The position numbers and the translations under genes were made by a program. Positions 19,855 through 33,200 of a stretch of 41,182 nt of DNA are shown here, in pieces. How positions within the stretch are numbered: the first letter of the stretch is position 1; each line of letters starts with the position of its first letter. Source of the DNA: Priapulus caudatus (Eukaryota > Priapulida > Priapulimorpha > Priapulimorphida > Priapulidae). The stretch is taken from the NCBI RefSeq assembly GCF_000485595.1, contig NW_014577074.1, forward strand, positions 1,488,490 to 1,529,671, read 5' to 3'. The notes beneath the pieces are model-generated. The model was not told the DNA's origin, searched no databases, and worked only from the letters and a program-made list of their open reading frames with translations.

Positions 19855-19957
19855 GACCACAGGCCCTTGGAGGCTCAAGTTTCAAGAAGAGTAAAAGAGC
19901 GAAGCGGCTTCGCTCTTTTACTCTTCTTGAAACTTGAGCCTCCAAGGGCCTGTGGTC
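19855..19957. repeat. Perfect 103-bp palindrome (51-bp arms, 1-nt centre)
   Basis: GACCACAGGCCCTTGG at 19855 begins a 51-base arm that is mirrored exactly by 19907-19957 around a single central G at 19906. Complementarity continues imperfectly about 18 bp further out on each side. It could be a fully palindromic mobile element, a hairpin-forming transcript segment, or an inverted-duplication sequencing artefact. Confidence 0.95.
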
Positions 19958-20204
19958 TGACCTATGAATATGATTAAGAAAAATTATCACATTCTGCAAT
20001 GTATTATGTTTCAGGATGACATCTATTAGACTAGCATAGGCTGGGATCGTATCAAATATACAATAATCACTAGGCATGAACATACATGATGCAGAACTGC
20101 CTGCATATGTCATTTAACTAATGGGAAATTATATTTCACCCTAAGATCGGGAGGCTGGCAATCGAGGGCTAGTAAACACCTAGCATCAAACAGACGCCGG
20201 CAAG

Positions 20205-20343
20205 ATGATGTCCGATGGGATGGTGATCGATGGCAGCTGGCAGCTGACCATCCACATCACAGACCTGGACATTACTCGGACATTGCGCGTGACCGGTGAT
20301 GTCCACGTGGGTGGAGTGATGCTGCGACTCGTGGAGGAACTAG
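20205..20343 (+). CDS. FERMT: Kindlin coding exon 1 (start of the F0 domain)
   Basis: The ATG at 20205 has A at -3; a second ATG follows directly and a third lies at codon 6. Encodes 46 codons plus one base and ends before donor GTGAGC at 20344. Length and content match the N-terminus of animal kindlins (short leader, then G-x-W-x-L-x-x-x-I/V-T-D-L). The preceding 50 bases contain no in-frame ATG. Confidence 0.93.
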
Positions 20344-23300
20344 GTGAGCCGCTACTTTTTCCCTTGCTGAGATCTTTTAGTCAGTTTAACCCATAGCGTG
20401 ATATATACTCTTAAAGTTCTGCAGCTAGTTTCTGCTGGCTAAGGTAAAGGATTAAGCCAATTATGTTTCATTGGCTAGTGGCACAATATTCTGCCTTATG
20501 GGGTTTGGTTGCAATGTTGTTTTGGTCTTCACTTTGGGAATTTACACACAGATTGAGAACCATTGTACACCTTCCAGTTTCTTTACCAAAGACTAGATTC
20601 AATTTTTATTATAATTTTAATTTGAACTTGAGCACGTGTGTCAGTTTGTCACACTCAATAATAATGCTTGCTGACACCAGTTGTTCCAATAGAACTCTCA
20701 CATGGTTAAAATATTCCATGGGAAGTCACAGAATTGCCAGATGACTGAAAGTACCTGTAGTTTCATTGAAAGCAAAACAGCTTACGCACCCACCAGACGT
20801 AGACAATTTTTTTTATAGTGATAGTCGTGAACTTAATTGCCATTCTGTGTGTGCATTCATCATATATTCTGGTTGTAAAATTACGTTGTTTCTTATGCAT
20901 CCTATATTTCCCCTGTACATTCTTCTGCACGTTTAGCAAATTTTCTTGCTGCAGATAAATTCATGAAACTTGGTAATAGCTTGAGAGTGTTGCCTTTATG
21001 ATTTATGCTATACTAACTAATAGCATAACTCTCTTCTATTGCTAAACATATGTCGCATGTGTCAACCCAGAAAAATTAGGCAATGTTTATTAGAAAACAA
21101 GAAAAATAAGTTCGGATTCGTTAAAACGTATATATTAGTAATGTTTGTGTGGAAACTTATATACTAGTATAGAAGTTGGATGGTGTAATGGTCGTGTTTT
21201 CTGTGTAACCATCCAAAATATATTGTTGGTGTAGTTTGGAACTGTGATGTCCTACAAGCTCACACATGTCACACCACCGGAACGCGATCAGACAGCTCGC
21301 ACATGCCGCCTCTTGCTGCCATGTGTTACTACGTACCGATGCTCTACTGATATGCGTTGATGGAAGAGAGCCCAATTACTGTTATGAACTAAATTGTGTG
21401 TAATCATGTATGACCCCATATAATTGGGGCATCATCTTATAAATGTGTGCCGAGTATGTGGAAGGAGATGTTCGTGTATGAGTGCGTCCGTTCCTAATAA
21501 TGATGATAATCATACCATATTTGAAATATTCATACCATGATAATTATGTATATGTATGCATTCAATAATATCAGGGGTTAATAATGACAAATTTGTAATT
21601 ATTAACCCTGATAATATTTTAATTCAATGCCGTTAATATTTGTTGAGTTATCACAATTCTGTTAAACACGATGGCGCCGTAAACGCTGCAGTCTTCTTCG
21701 TTCTCTAGTCTTCCTTCCCTCATTGCATAGTCTGATAGACCGATAGCTACGCATAAAAGTTTATTAGAAATCGCAGCAGCTGGCAGACTCGTTTTTACAC
21801 AATTATGATCGAATCCTATTTTTGCTGGTGTTACCATCATTACTGTGCGCACGCGAACAGGCGAAACTTATAACGGCTTCTTGACCATTTTCTTTGCGAT
21901 GAACAAGGTAGATTTTACTGCTGCTCGACTCTTTAAGTGGGTTGTAGAGAGTAAGCCCTGCAGAAAATAACAAAATGGTGGCGCGTGATACATCGTGGTC
22001 TCATTTCAACACATCAGCTTATGGATTCTACACCAGCCTACTCGATGTTTGATTCAAGATTGCCTTGCGAGTTAAACATGTTCTTGGCGAATATACCAGT
22101 GTATCATATGTGTAAGCTCTATATGGCATGCTGACAGATTTGGTGGTAGATTTTTGCTGAAATGGGGGTCGGTGTAAAGGCACATGTATGGTTTTCTGAG
22201 CATGGTGACTACTAAATAGATGTTGTTTGTCTTGTAGTAATCGCCATTCCTAAGCGGCCTAATAAGACTGGCAGGCTCTGTATAGCTTCAGTTCCCTATC
22301 GTAGCAATGGCTTCACTGTACATTCGCACCCGCACATATACTGTGCCAGTGAACTCACGCGTACGCTGCTTCCCTGAGATCTAATTTTAGATGCGAAATG
22401 CATGTGTATCATCCCAGTGTGTGTGTATCCACTACAACTATGTTTGTCGATGGGTGGGGTACGTGTGTTTTATTGAATGGCACGTGCTGGGCTTCAAGCT
22501 TATAGCAGAACCGGGTTGGCCCTGGCTTTACAGGAAAAATTTCGTCATGTCATATATGCAGGTTCCTGATGTCGAGTACCTAAAATCTAGTGAACCCGGT
22601 TTGGATTGTGCTTTTGTAGAGATGTCCTACTGAACATGTGTCAGGCACTTGTAATGGGAACACAGTTACGTCATGCCATGCGTCAAGCACTTGCAACTTG
22701 ATTCTACATCATAATTTGGTTGGACACGATTTGCAGTGCCTCACTGTGAAACTGCCAGTATTCATAAAGTAGCTATTCTCAAACAGCATATCAACATCAA
22801 AACGCATTTTGATGATAACGATTTTTTAAAGCATTGAATTAATTAAAATCCGATTTTGTTTTGTTGAAATTTAGGATATACGCTGTTTTTTAAATGTTCC
22901 AATGTCCATTGTTACCTAGGTTGCCTTGCAATCTACCCGGTGCTGTTTGTGCCCAACTGGTGAAGCCCTAGCTGTGCCGGACCGTCATAGAATGCATTTA
23001 CCCGTCCAACATGTAGTTTGTCAAGAAATATATATTCTCTTTGCATACCCTGGCGACGTAAATAGCACTAAAACAAATTAGGCCGCTGACATTTTGATGT
23101 TTGGAGCTGGGATTCAGTAAGGTAAATCGTGCGTGTATGCCCGTGGCTTTAGCCATTCTCATGAGGCTAATGCCGCTATAAGCGGAACGTGCGTCATTTA
23201 ATAAAGGAACATGCTAGGCTGTGATGCTGCACTCATAACTGCGTTGCCAGAGTGGTTTATCTGCACTGCTGGCATTAAACATCGACGCATTTACGGAATC

Positions 23301-24147
23301 GGTTGAACGGCCTTGACCTTGCACTGACATTCCACGTATTGCGTGCTTCGTTTTTCCTCGCGTTTGTAATAATGTATAATCCGATAATAGTACGATTTCC
23401 CTCTGGTATTATTAGCAGCATAATTGCTTGTGAAGTTTAAATGTTTGATTGCACAAATATTGCACAATTATAATTTAAATTTGGTGTTTATGCGCTCATT
23501 CCCCGTTTCACATCAGCTAATGAAATTTATAATCACGCCGAGCATTCTAATCAAAACACGCACAGCTCTCTTGTGCGTTGGGTTTCATAAATCATTATAA
23601 ATACTGGCTCCGTATGAAGCTGGCAAACCATATAGAGACGCGATATTATGAGAATCCTTAGTCTGTAAAACCGTGGTATCGAGTCAAGAATAATATCGCA
23701 AGTGAAAAAAACTCCTATTAGTAATTGCATATTAATAATTAATTGAATTTTGGTGATAATCGAGAGCGGTGCGTGTGTGCATGCATGCATGTATGAGAAT
23801 CCCACTCCATCGAACACGAAATCATCTAACACGCTCACACCGCGTCCAAGTATCACTCGGCTAGCTCACAAATACAACCGTCGTGTCCTTTGACGTCGAT
23901 TGGCGCCACCATTGATCATGATAGCGTCTCAGACGACCGCGGCCAGTTGGAAACACGAAACCGCGTCTCTGACAGAAAACAATGAATCAGCTACCGTCGT
24001 CTTCCACTGACAGCGCGCGTAGTATCGGCGCCGTTACATGTGAGAAAGGAATGTCACAGATATCCCCATATCTGGGACGCGTGCGCGTATAGAGTGATAT
24101 TACACACACATTATACCGAGTATTATTCACACACACACACACACACA

Positions 24148-24227
<80 letters not shown>

Positions 24228-24249
24228 CACGCACGCACACACACACACA

Positions 24250-24317
<68 letters not shown>

Positions 24318-27300
24318 CACGCACGCACACACACACACGCACGCACACACACGCACGCGCGCACGCGCGCGAGCGGGGAAGGGGGTCGAATTGATATTGA
24401 ACGTTATTACCTCCGCGCAACGGAGTTGCAGGGAGGTAATGTAATCGCTCTCGTGTGTGTGTTCGTGTGTGTGTGTGTAGCCAGCAGCGAGCCAGCTGTT
24501 ATACACATGTATACATGTTACACGCGTTGGCGCGATCGATTCAGCACCAGCTCGCCTTAGGGCGTCCAGTCAGCAGCAGCTCGCCTTAGGGCGTCCAGTC
24601 AGCAGCAGCTCGCTTTAGGGCGTCCAGTCAGCAGCAGCCAGCAGCGAGCCAGCTGTTTATGCCAGCATGTTACACGCTCGCGGAGGTATGCACTCTCTTT
24701 GAGTGCCCTCTGTCTAGTTTGTATAAGCCACAGAGACCGTTTTCGGCGTTTTTTTTAGTACTTCACTTGTACTTCACTTGAGCTCTGATACAATCAGGAG
24801 ACGAACTTTGTCTCATTAACTCCTGATACAATGCATTTGATCAATGTAATTTCTACTCCCTGTAGACTGCGCGATCAGTCGTAAACATAACGCACATGCA
24901 GTGTCAGTGCGAAAATCCACGTTTATTTCTTAGCGAGAAGTTTTGGTACCGTAGCTATAAGAGGAGATCGAGCCATCTGCCGTAATAACATCACACTATA
25001 TGTCTCAGCGAGGTGGGGTTCCAGCAGCAACGGCACATGGTTGTGGTTGGTTCGTGAGCTAGCGCGCATAAACTTGCGGGTTCTGGCGCAGGCGGCTCGC
25101 ACAACGAGCTGATCGTGGGAACGAAGGTAATTTTGCCGCTGGGAATGTAAAACTGATAATAAACAGCTAGATTAGCGATGTTTTGATTACCCGACGCATC
25201 GTCATTTTAGCTGTTTTCGGTTTACGACGGCTCTCCGCAGAAAAGTTGCTGCTTTGCGGACAACGCAGTAAAAGCAATTGTCAGCCCACGTACAACCCGC
25301 TCTATAAGTGCAATTGTTTGGCCGCTTTGGCCGTTACAATACTAAAATGATGGTTAGTAATAAAAACAAATTGTGTTTACTACCAGTAGTCTTAATATTT
25401 ACCTACTCACTCTTTCTTTCTGTTGGTTTGTGCACAGCGGCGTGCATGCGGTGAGACTATGTTGCAGGAGGAGCAGTTGAACGGCATTTTTTGCCGTTCG
25501 TTGCGCGGAATTTTCGCGGTTTCGGAATTTTCGCGGAAGTTGCGCGGCCGTTCGTTGCCGCCGTTGCGTGGAATTATTTGCCGATATAGGCGATACATAA
25601 TTAAGACTTTGGTAGTAAATTCGATTTGTGTTAATTTACCATTACATTACCATACATTTTATTATTGAAACGGGCCAAGTGTCCGTGGGTCAGGGTGCTG
25701 ATCTCGCTGTTGTCATATAACGTGTCGGTCAACATTGACGGAGCTGCGCTGATCCATGCAGAATGTACAGTAGAATGTACGTGTAGAATAACATATGTCA
25801 CCCCCACCCCCACCCCCACCCCACCCCACCCCGGTTGTTTGTCACCACATTTGCAGGTCAAGTGCCTGACGTTGGGGACGTACGCCAAAATATTGTCATT
25901 TTTCGATGTTGTCCCACATCAGGTGTATAAAACGTCGACAGATTTTTCCTGTCTCGCAAAAAGCGTGCACTTGCCTCCTCTCCCTCTGTCACTCAAAATG
26001 ACTCTGCTCTTTGACCCGCTATACCGGCCAGTGTGTGCGCGTGGCCAAGAAAGTGGGAGAGCCCTAGCATAACATGTACAGCGCCGGCTAAATATGGCAG
26101 AGAGATCGGTAGTACCGCAGCAGCAGCATGTGGTACGGGTAATGTGATATCTGACATCAGGCAGGCTTGCAGAAGCTTTCTGCCGCAGCAGTAGTAGTAC
26201 CGGGTTGCCTCGCCACTCAATTCGCTCGCAATTCAATCAATCAGCAAAGTTTTGCACAGTAAGTGGGTGTACAAGTTGTATACCCTCTAATGTTTGCAGT
26301 ATAGAGTTGACATCACTGTTATATGACAACGACTCCGTTCAGGCTGGCTTTTTTGGGGTGTTTTAGACCAGTTATTCATTCGGTTATACAATACAGGAAG
26401 CAAAAGTGCACGACACATGTGCAACTGTTGCACTGTATAGAAATTGCACCGTTTTCCCCTTTCGGCGCGGAAGAGTTATAATATCTTGTTAATTACGTTA
26501 TATTATTATGAGGCTGCAGCTGATGGAAATCGTGGAGAAGGAAACTGATGTGTAACAAATAAGGTAGCGTACATTAACGCGTAGCGTAATGCCAGAGCTC
26601 TGACTCTAAGCGGGTGTCAGTACGTTCGTTGAGATACGGCCTATTATAATTACGGCGAATGTCGCTATTAGGGGCATGTTCGCTTCGCTGCGCGAGGAAA
26701 CGAAATACAGAGCAGGGGCATGTTCGCTTCGTTTCGCTGGACTTCGCTGGACTTAGCTGGTCGGGCGAGCAAAAATTAGACTGGGGTATGTTTGTTTCGT
26801 TTCGCTGGACTTCGCTGGACTTCGCTGGTCGAGCAAGCAAAATTGAGACTGGGGCATGTTCGCTTTGTTTCGCTGGACTTCGCTGGTGAAGCAAGCAAAA
26901 TTGAGACTGGGTCTCGTTTCGATTTTGCTTGCTCGAGCAACGAAGTCCATCGAAGTCAAGCGAAACAAAGCGAACATGCCCCCACTCTGTATTTCGTGTG
27001 CTCGAGCAGCAAAGTCCAGCGAAGTCCAGCAAAACGAAGCGAACATGCCCCCACTCTGTATTTCGTGTGCTCGAGCAGCAAAGTCCAGCGAAGTCCAGCA
27101 AAACGAAGCGAAATATGCCCCCACTTTATATTTCGTTTGCTCGCGCAGCGAAGGCGAACGAAACGAAGCGAACATATCTCTCATCTAAGTAGTTCATCTT
27201 AATTTTGCTTGCTCGAGCAACGAAGTCCAGAGAAGTCCAGCGAAACGAAGCGAACATACCCCACTACCCCAGTCTCAATTTTGCTTGCTCGAGCAACGAA

Positions 27301-30242
27301 GCCCAGCAAAGTCCAGCGAAACGAAGCGAACATGCCCCCGCTCTGTATTTCGCTTGCTCGCGCAGCCAAGGCGCGCAAGTTTAATAGCTATTTTATATCG
27401 TTATATTACCCCCCCCTTAATATCTATTTCATATATCTAACCCCCCTTGGTATCTAATTTATATCGATTCGCCCCACCCCCTTTATATCTCTTTTATATC
27501 ACGACATTAATGACATTAAAGTTGGGATGCTGCTATGCTTTTCCTTTACAGTACTGCTCGCTTGTATTATGTGTTCAGTGGCGTCGAAATTGAATATGAC
27601 GTAGTGCTCTTTAGAAATCTTTAAATGCTCGCGCATTGCATATGTGCATTCCACGTCGCTCCACGGAACGCGCTTCTGTCGACATTAAATATTAACAGCG
27701 CAATTATTTTAATAGCCTCGTGCAATGTTGGAGCCAGAGAGCTTAGAGTGGAACATGCAGACTAATTTTAATAGCATGGAGAGGATTAATCATAATGTTA
27801 CCATGACGTCTCCGCTGTTTTTCTTATTACTCTTATTACTTTTCTTACTGTGCGTGGGAGCCAGGAAGGAGGAGATTGTCTCAACGGCAAAGATGCCGTG
27901 GCTTGTGACAGAGATTTGCGAGCGTTAGTGGAATGTATAAGTGTGTGTGGGTTGGAATGATGAGGGTGACGATGATAATGGTGACAGTTTGATATGTACA
28001 GTATTTAATGAATCAAACGATATATGGTTAATTATATAGACCGGTGTATAAATGTTCGCGTATCTTCATATAGTTACTCTTTTATGTATTGTACGATACG
28101 TCTAGTGAGTGAGACGGACTGTCAACCACTGTCATCTAGTAGGTTTCCTTTCAAATAGCGCGCGACATCAGTCACGCACGCTACTGCAGCACGTCTACGT
28201 TTTTACTCGGCGACTTCCAAGAAAACTCACAATGATTGCCATACAGCAGATCTCTCCTGAGTAATAAAAACTGAAGCGGTGTCTCGATCTTGTGAATTGC
28301 GTGCCACAGGTATTAATTGCGGTTTCTCAGGCAGTTGCTATTAATTTTGGTTCCAGCGGTAACCTTTTTTGCCACGAGAGTGCGATTTGGTTAATATTAA
28401 AAGAAATATAACGTATTGTTGGCTGTCAGTCATCGCATGTGAATGGCATAGAATGGCAGTATTCGGTGAATTCTGAACATTGCAGGGGACTGACATGTTT
28501 CAATAGCAACGCGTATATAAGCGAATGTACCGTTATTTGAGTCAACGTAAAGAATTCGGAGTGAAATGACTAGTATTTATTTTCTATACATACTTTCATC
28601 ATGATGTAAAGATCGAGCTCATTAACATGCACATGCTAGTGGGCCCCTGAAGTGCGTGGGTGGCGGTTCGTTATATAACACTGGAACGGTCACCACGTTG
28701 AATACGGGCTTCTACATATAGTGCTCAAGTCACGTCAAGCTCTCGCTGACACGCTATCCATTCGTCACCTTTAGGTTCACCCCCATTTTCAATTTTACTT
28801 CATGTGAAGAATTCTGTCATCGCTTTATTGACTGACTCCCTGTATAAGCGGTTGGAAATCAACCTGATCGCTGCGGAGTAATGCCTGCAGTGAGTAAAAC
28901 TCGTCTGGGACAGACTAAACGTCGGCTGAACTCTATTAAAACCAGGTTGCACGCTCTTTAGCGCGCTTGTGACATATCTCTATTTTTACTGGCAATATTT
29001 TCCTTGGTTCATTTCTGTTCACCGTTCGAGTATGAGGTTACTCACTCAATGTGGCATGGCTGTATTCCAGTCGCATGCATGTTGCCACTGCATGAAAACT
29101 GTACATGACTTCCCGTTCCCGAACATACGTACCGTTCCTGGCACATCTATGTTATATATTCATTATGTCCCTATATCTCATCGTATTTGGCGCGTATGCC
29201 CCCTTATTGGGACGATGTTGGTTAAGTAATTCTTACAACCATTAAAAATTCTGTAAAACCTTCAAAAGAAAGCGATTAGTTGCGTTGAAACAATCACAAA
29301 GTTTACTGCGCAACTGTCTGCCATGATAATTACCTGATATGTGCCGATGTGGCGCGAAAGCTTTTATATATTTGGCTGCAAAGCTTGGTAAAGCTGCTAC
29401 ATACGCCGCTATCGAGTGCGAAAGCACCTTCCCATGTAACTGTGTAAGGCGTGAGTCAACGATCTCTATATGATATTACCACCTGCACTTACCTGTGTTT
29501 GTTGTGACACATACAATGTGTACCTCAGATATATATTACTGCAGATAACGGTGTCCATGATACACCGGCAAAGCCACCGACACTATATCTACGCATGCTC
29601 GTGCAAATTGAGATGTTGTCAATTGACATTCGTTTTAAATTCAGCGGCCTAGCTCACTTACAACCGTTTCGTTATGTTCTTTAAACAATAACCTGTTCCT
29701 GATAGATATCAGACGTGGTTTGTTCGAGAATAATGCAATTAGACAGGATGTGCAGTTCTGAGAAGGAGATTATCTAATTGTACCCGGAGGACTTAAGAGT
29801 GTCTTGTCTTTCTGATGACGTGATACAATAAATTGTCAAGCCCACAACAGAATCTTTCAACATCGACTTACAGCAGCTGAGAAGTTCGTTGTCTTATTCA
29901 GCTAGTATAAGCAACCGCAACGAACGTGGCCAGACGTGGCTGTCTGAAGGCAGCCAAATATCTTTTGCACGCAAACATTTGTACTTGCGAATATGATATA
30001 TGTATATATCAGGAGTACGTGACGTGGAGCATATATTAGACTGTATGACGCCCACCTCTGAATGTTTATTCGGATCCACATGCAAAATTGTATCTATATA
30101 GAGAGGTAAAAGGTCAAAAATAGTATATATGTACTTTTTCGATAATGGTATTTAATTAGATATAGTCCTACGTTTAACGTGATGTATGTAGGACAGGGTT
30201 GGCGTTGCGTGCCTGTGTTCCTGTCTATCTGTCTCTCTCTCT

Positions 30243-30293
<51 letters not shown>

Positions 30294-33200
30294 NNNNNNN
30301 NNNGACAACGCAATGCGCACACGCGCGTGTGCTTCCTCTCGCGATCACCACCAGACTCCCGACCCCTACACACCTCTTCTCCCTCCAAAACCCCGCCATA
30401 ATCCCAAATGTCTTCACCCGCTCTGCTCACTACCCATTTCACAGTCACCCTAAAAACTCCCGACCTAAAACACGTTTACAATTCTCCCTATAACATCAAT
30501 GTAGCCGCAACAAGATGCGCGACGCTCTGTCTACACAGACCACCACCAAAACAACCCCCAGCCCAGCCTCGCTGACTAATTCATGCAACACCTGCAAAAC
30601 ACATGTTACACTATTATTAATTTGTTACTTGACAACAACGTTTTTGCCCACAACCAACACAACCCGCCCACCCCTCCACATACGGAAATACATAGTTCCC
30701 GCTGACTGGCTGGAGTAAGTTGGTCCCGAGCATTCGTAATAGAATGTTCTATAGCCTTGCGGCAACTGTACGCGGGCTATATAGTACTAGAGCTAATAAT
30801 GATCATGCATGCATGGTAGTAGCTCTAAGACTATAGCCCGCGTACAGTTGCCGCAGGAGCTATAGCACGGTCGGTAGGCCTACTGTCACATGCGTCTAAA
30901 CAGAGGAATTGCTCCGACCTGTGATTGGAGGATAAAAATAGACCCCGCACACTCCCGCCGCATACGCTATTATGCTATGACCGGTAGAAACGTGTACTAT
31001 CATATGGAGCGAACGATTTGTGTTAGTGTTACATTTATATAAATTCTAGCTATTATAGACACATATGTCTTAGCCTTAATTTTTTAATTAATGTTTTAGC
31101 CTTAATTTTGTTCTCTGTGAATTTTGAGTCTATTGAAGCGCGATTATAGTCTAATTAATTAGCAAATATGCACGTGCGGCTATGACCGGTGAAACGAAAC
31201 GTCACGAATTAGATTTTTATCCTCCAATCACAGGTCGGAGCCTGCGGCCTGCTTGCCTCTGTTTAGACGCATGTTATTATTATTAATATTATTATTATTA
31301 AATCTTTATTGCATGAATTCAGATACAAATACATGTACTGACGACAGTTTTTTTCATGGAGAAAAAAATAGGATAAAAGCAATAGTGTCGAGTACTAGTT
31401 AAAATGATAAAATTTCTGACGGATACAGTAGTGTCAGTACAATTATAATACAACATGAAGAAAAAATATATACACAAAAACAAACAAACTTCAGCATATT
31501 CTGTACTACCGGTACTACTACTACTAGTAAAGTGATTAAGACAACACGAAGAAAAAATACTAAACTATAAATAGGGTAGGTCTACCAGAAAAAAAACGCC
31601 CCTATACTGCTATAGGCTATAGTCTATACAACTGAGTAGGCCCACAGGCACCTATATCTAACACGATCCCCCAATGCGAGCACCGAAGGTGTGCACCGAA
31701 GGTCTCACACCTTCGGTGCTCGCATTGGGGGATTTAGATATAGGTGCCTGTGAGTAGGCCTAGCCGCCTACCACTGTACCACTAGGCACTACCATTACAA
31801 GTACTTTTAGTAAGTTTCACATTTTTAACTTACTCCCTATTCAATGTTACAGTCTTCAATATAGTCTCATTGACTTTGAATACTATTAATATTATGTTAC
31901 TCCGATGTTATGAGGAGGCGCAATAACATTACAATGTAAACAAACATGTTCACGCATACTTCACATACACGCAAGGCTGAGACGCAAGGCACTCACAAGG
32001 GCATTTTATGGATGTTCACTTGAAACTCCGAACATGCGCACTCAAAACTCTAAATTCGTTTCAAAATTGACCGCTCTTTGGCTGGCGGCAGCACCGTCCA
32101 ATGACACGAGAAAATTTTATGTTTGAATATGACTCTTTGGCGCCATCTCGCGTGAAAAATAATTATAAAGTGCGCATAGCTATATGAAACAAACCGTAAT
32201 CTAATAATTAAATAATCTAACTATTAAATAATCCAATTAAATAACCGTAATTTAATAATCTAAACCGACTCTAATAATTACACTCCTAATATCACCAGGA
32301 GTGTATAATATCGACTATATATAATATATATACATAAATTTACTTATGTAGATACATATAAATATCGTAATAACAAATATAATATAAATAATTATATAAA
32401 TATTAAGATATAATAAATATAATAATATAATAAAGATAATAGATATATATATATAAATATAATATATAAATATATATATAATAAATTTTATTCTATATAT
32501 TAATATAATAAAATATAATTATAAATTGCGCATAGCTATATGAAATAAACCGTAATATAGACTCTAATAATTACACTCCTGATATCACCAGGAGTGTAGA
32601 ATATAGACTATATATAATTGTAAATTGACTTATGTAGATACATATAAATATCGTCTATAGTATATTATACACTACTGGTGATATCAAGTGTGTAATTATT
32701 ACAGTCTATATTATGGGTTATTTCATATAGCTATGCGCACTTCTTTATAATTATTTTTCCCGCGAGATGGCGCCAAAGAGTCATATTCAAACATGAAATT
32801 TCCCCGTGTCATTGGACGGTGGCGCCGCCAGCGAAAGAGCGGTCAATTTTGGAACGAGTTTGGAGTTTCGAGTGCGCATGTTTGGAGTTCCAAGTGAGCA
32901 TCCATAAAATGTCAATAAAATAAATTCAAAGTCAATGAGACTATATAAGTATATTGAAGAATGTAAGATTGAAATCTATGAATATGTGACTTACTAAAAG
33001 TTATCAATAGTTCTTTCTTTGTATGGTTTTGTGGACAATGACAAGGACAGTACAGAAAATTTTACCTTTGAATAACGTCATTCAGGACAACCTTACGATT
33101 CTTACACTAATCCTAGCTCTAGTACTATAGCCCGCGGATCGCTGCCGCAAGTTTTGCAAGTTTTACAGTGGCTGGCCGAACGGGGTTTAGTGTCAAACAA

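Noticed and set aside
24040-24506. Open frames up to 134 codons of Thr-His-Ala-Arg or Cys-Val-Arg-Ala repeats
   Set aside because: Pure translation of (AC)n/(GCAC)n microsatellite.
24542-24640. CRISPR-like array (29-bp direct repeats)
   Set aside because: Units are contiguous without spacers, and the genome is eukaryotic.
26574-27457. Open frames up to 175 codons on both strands
   Set aside because: They read the inverted minisatellite; opposite-strand frames overlap completely and no domain is present.
27725-27928. 67-codon frame with a hydrophobic Leu-rich stretch resembling a membrane segment
   Set aside because: The hydrophobic run comes from CTT/TTA-type low complexity; no other support for a gene.
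30094-30493. Open frames running through the N gap
   Set aside because: Their continuity depends on ten unknown bases and on (CT)n/(GA)n repeats.
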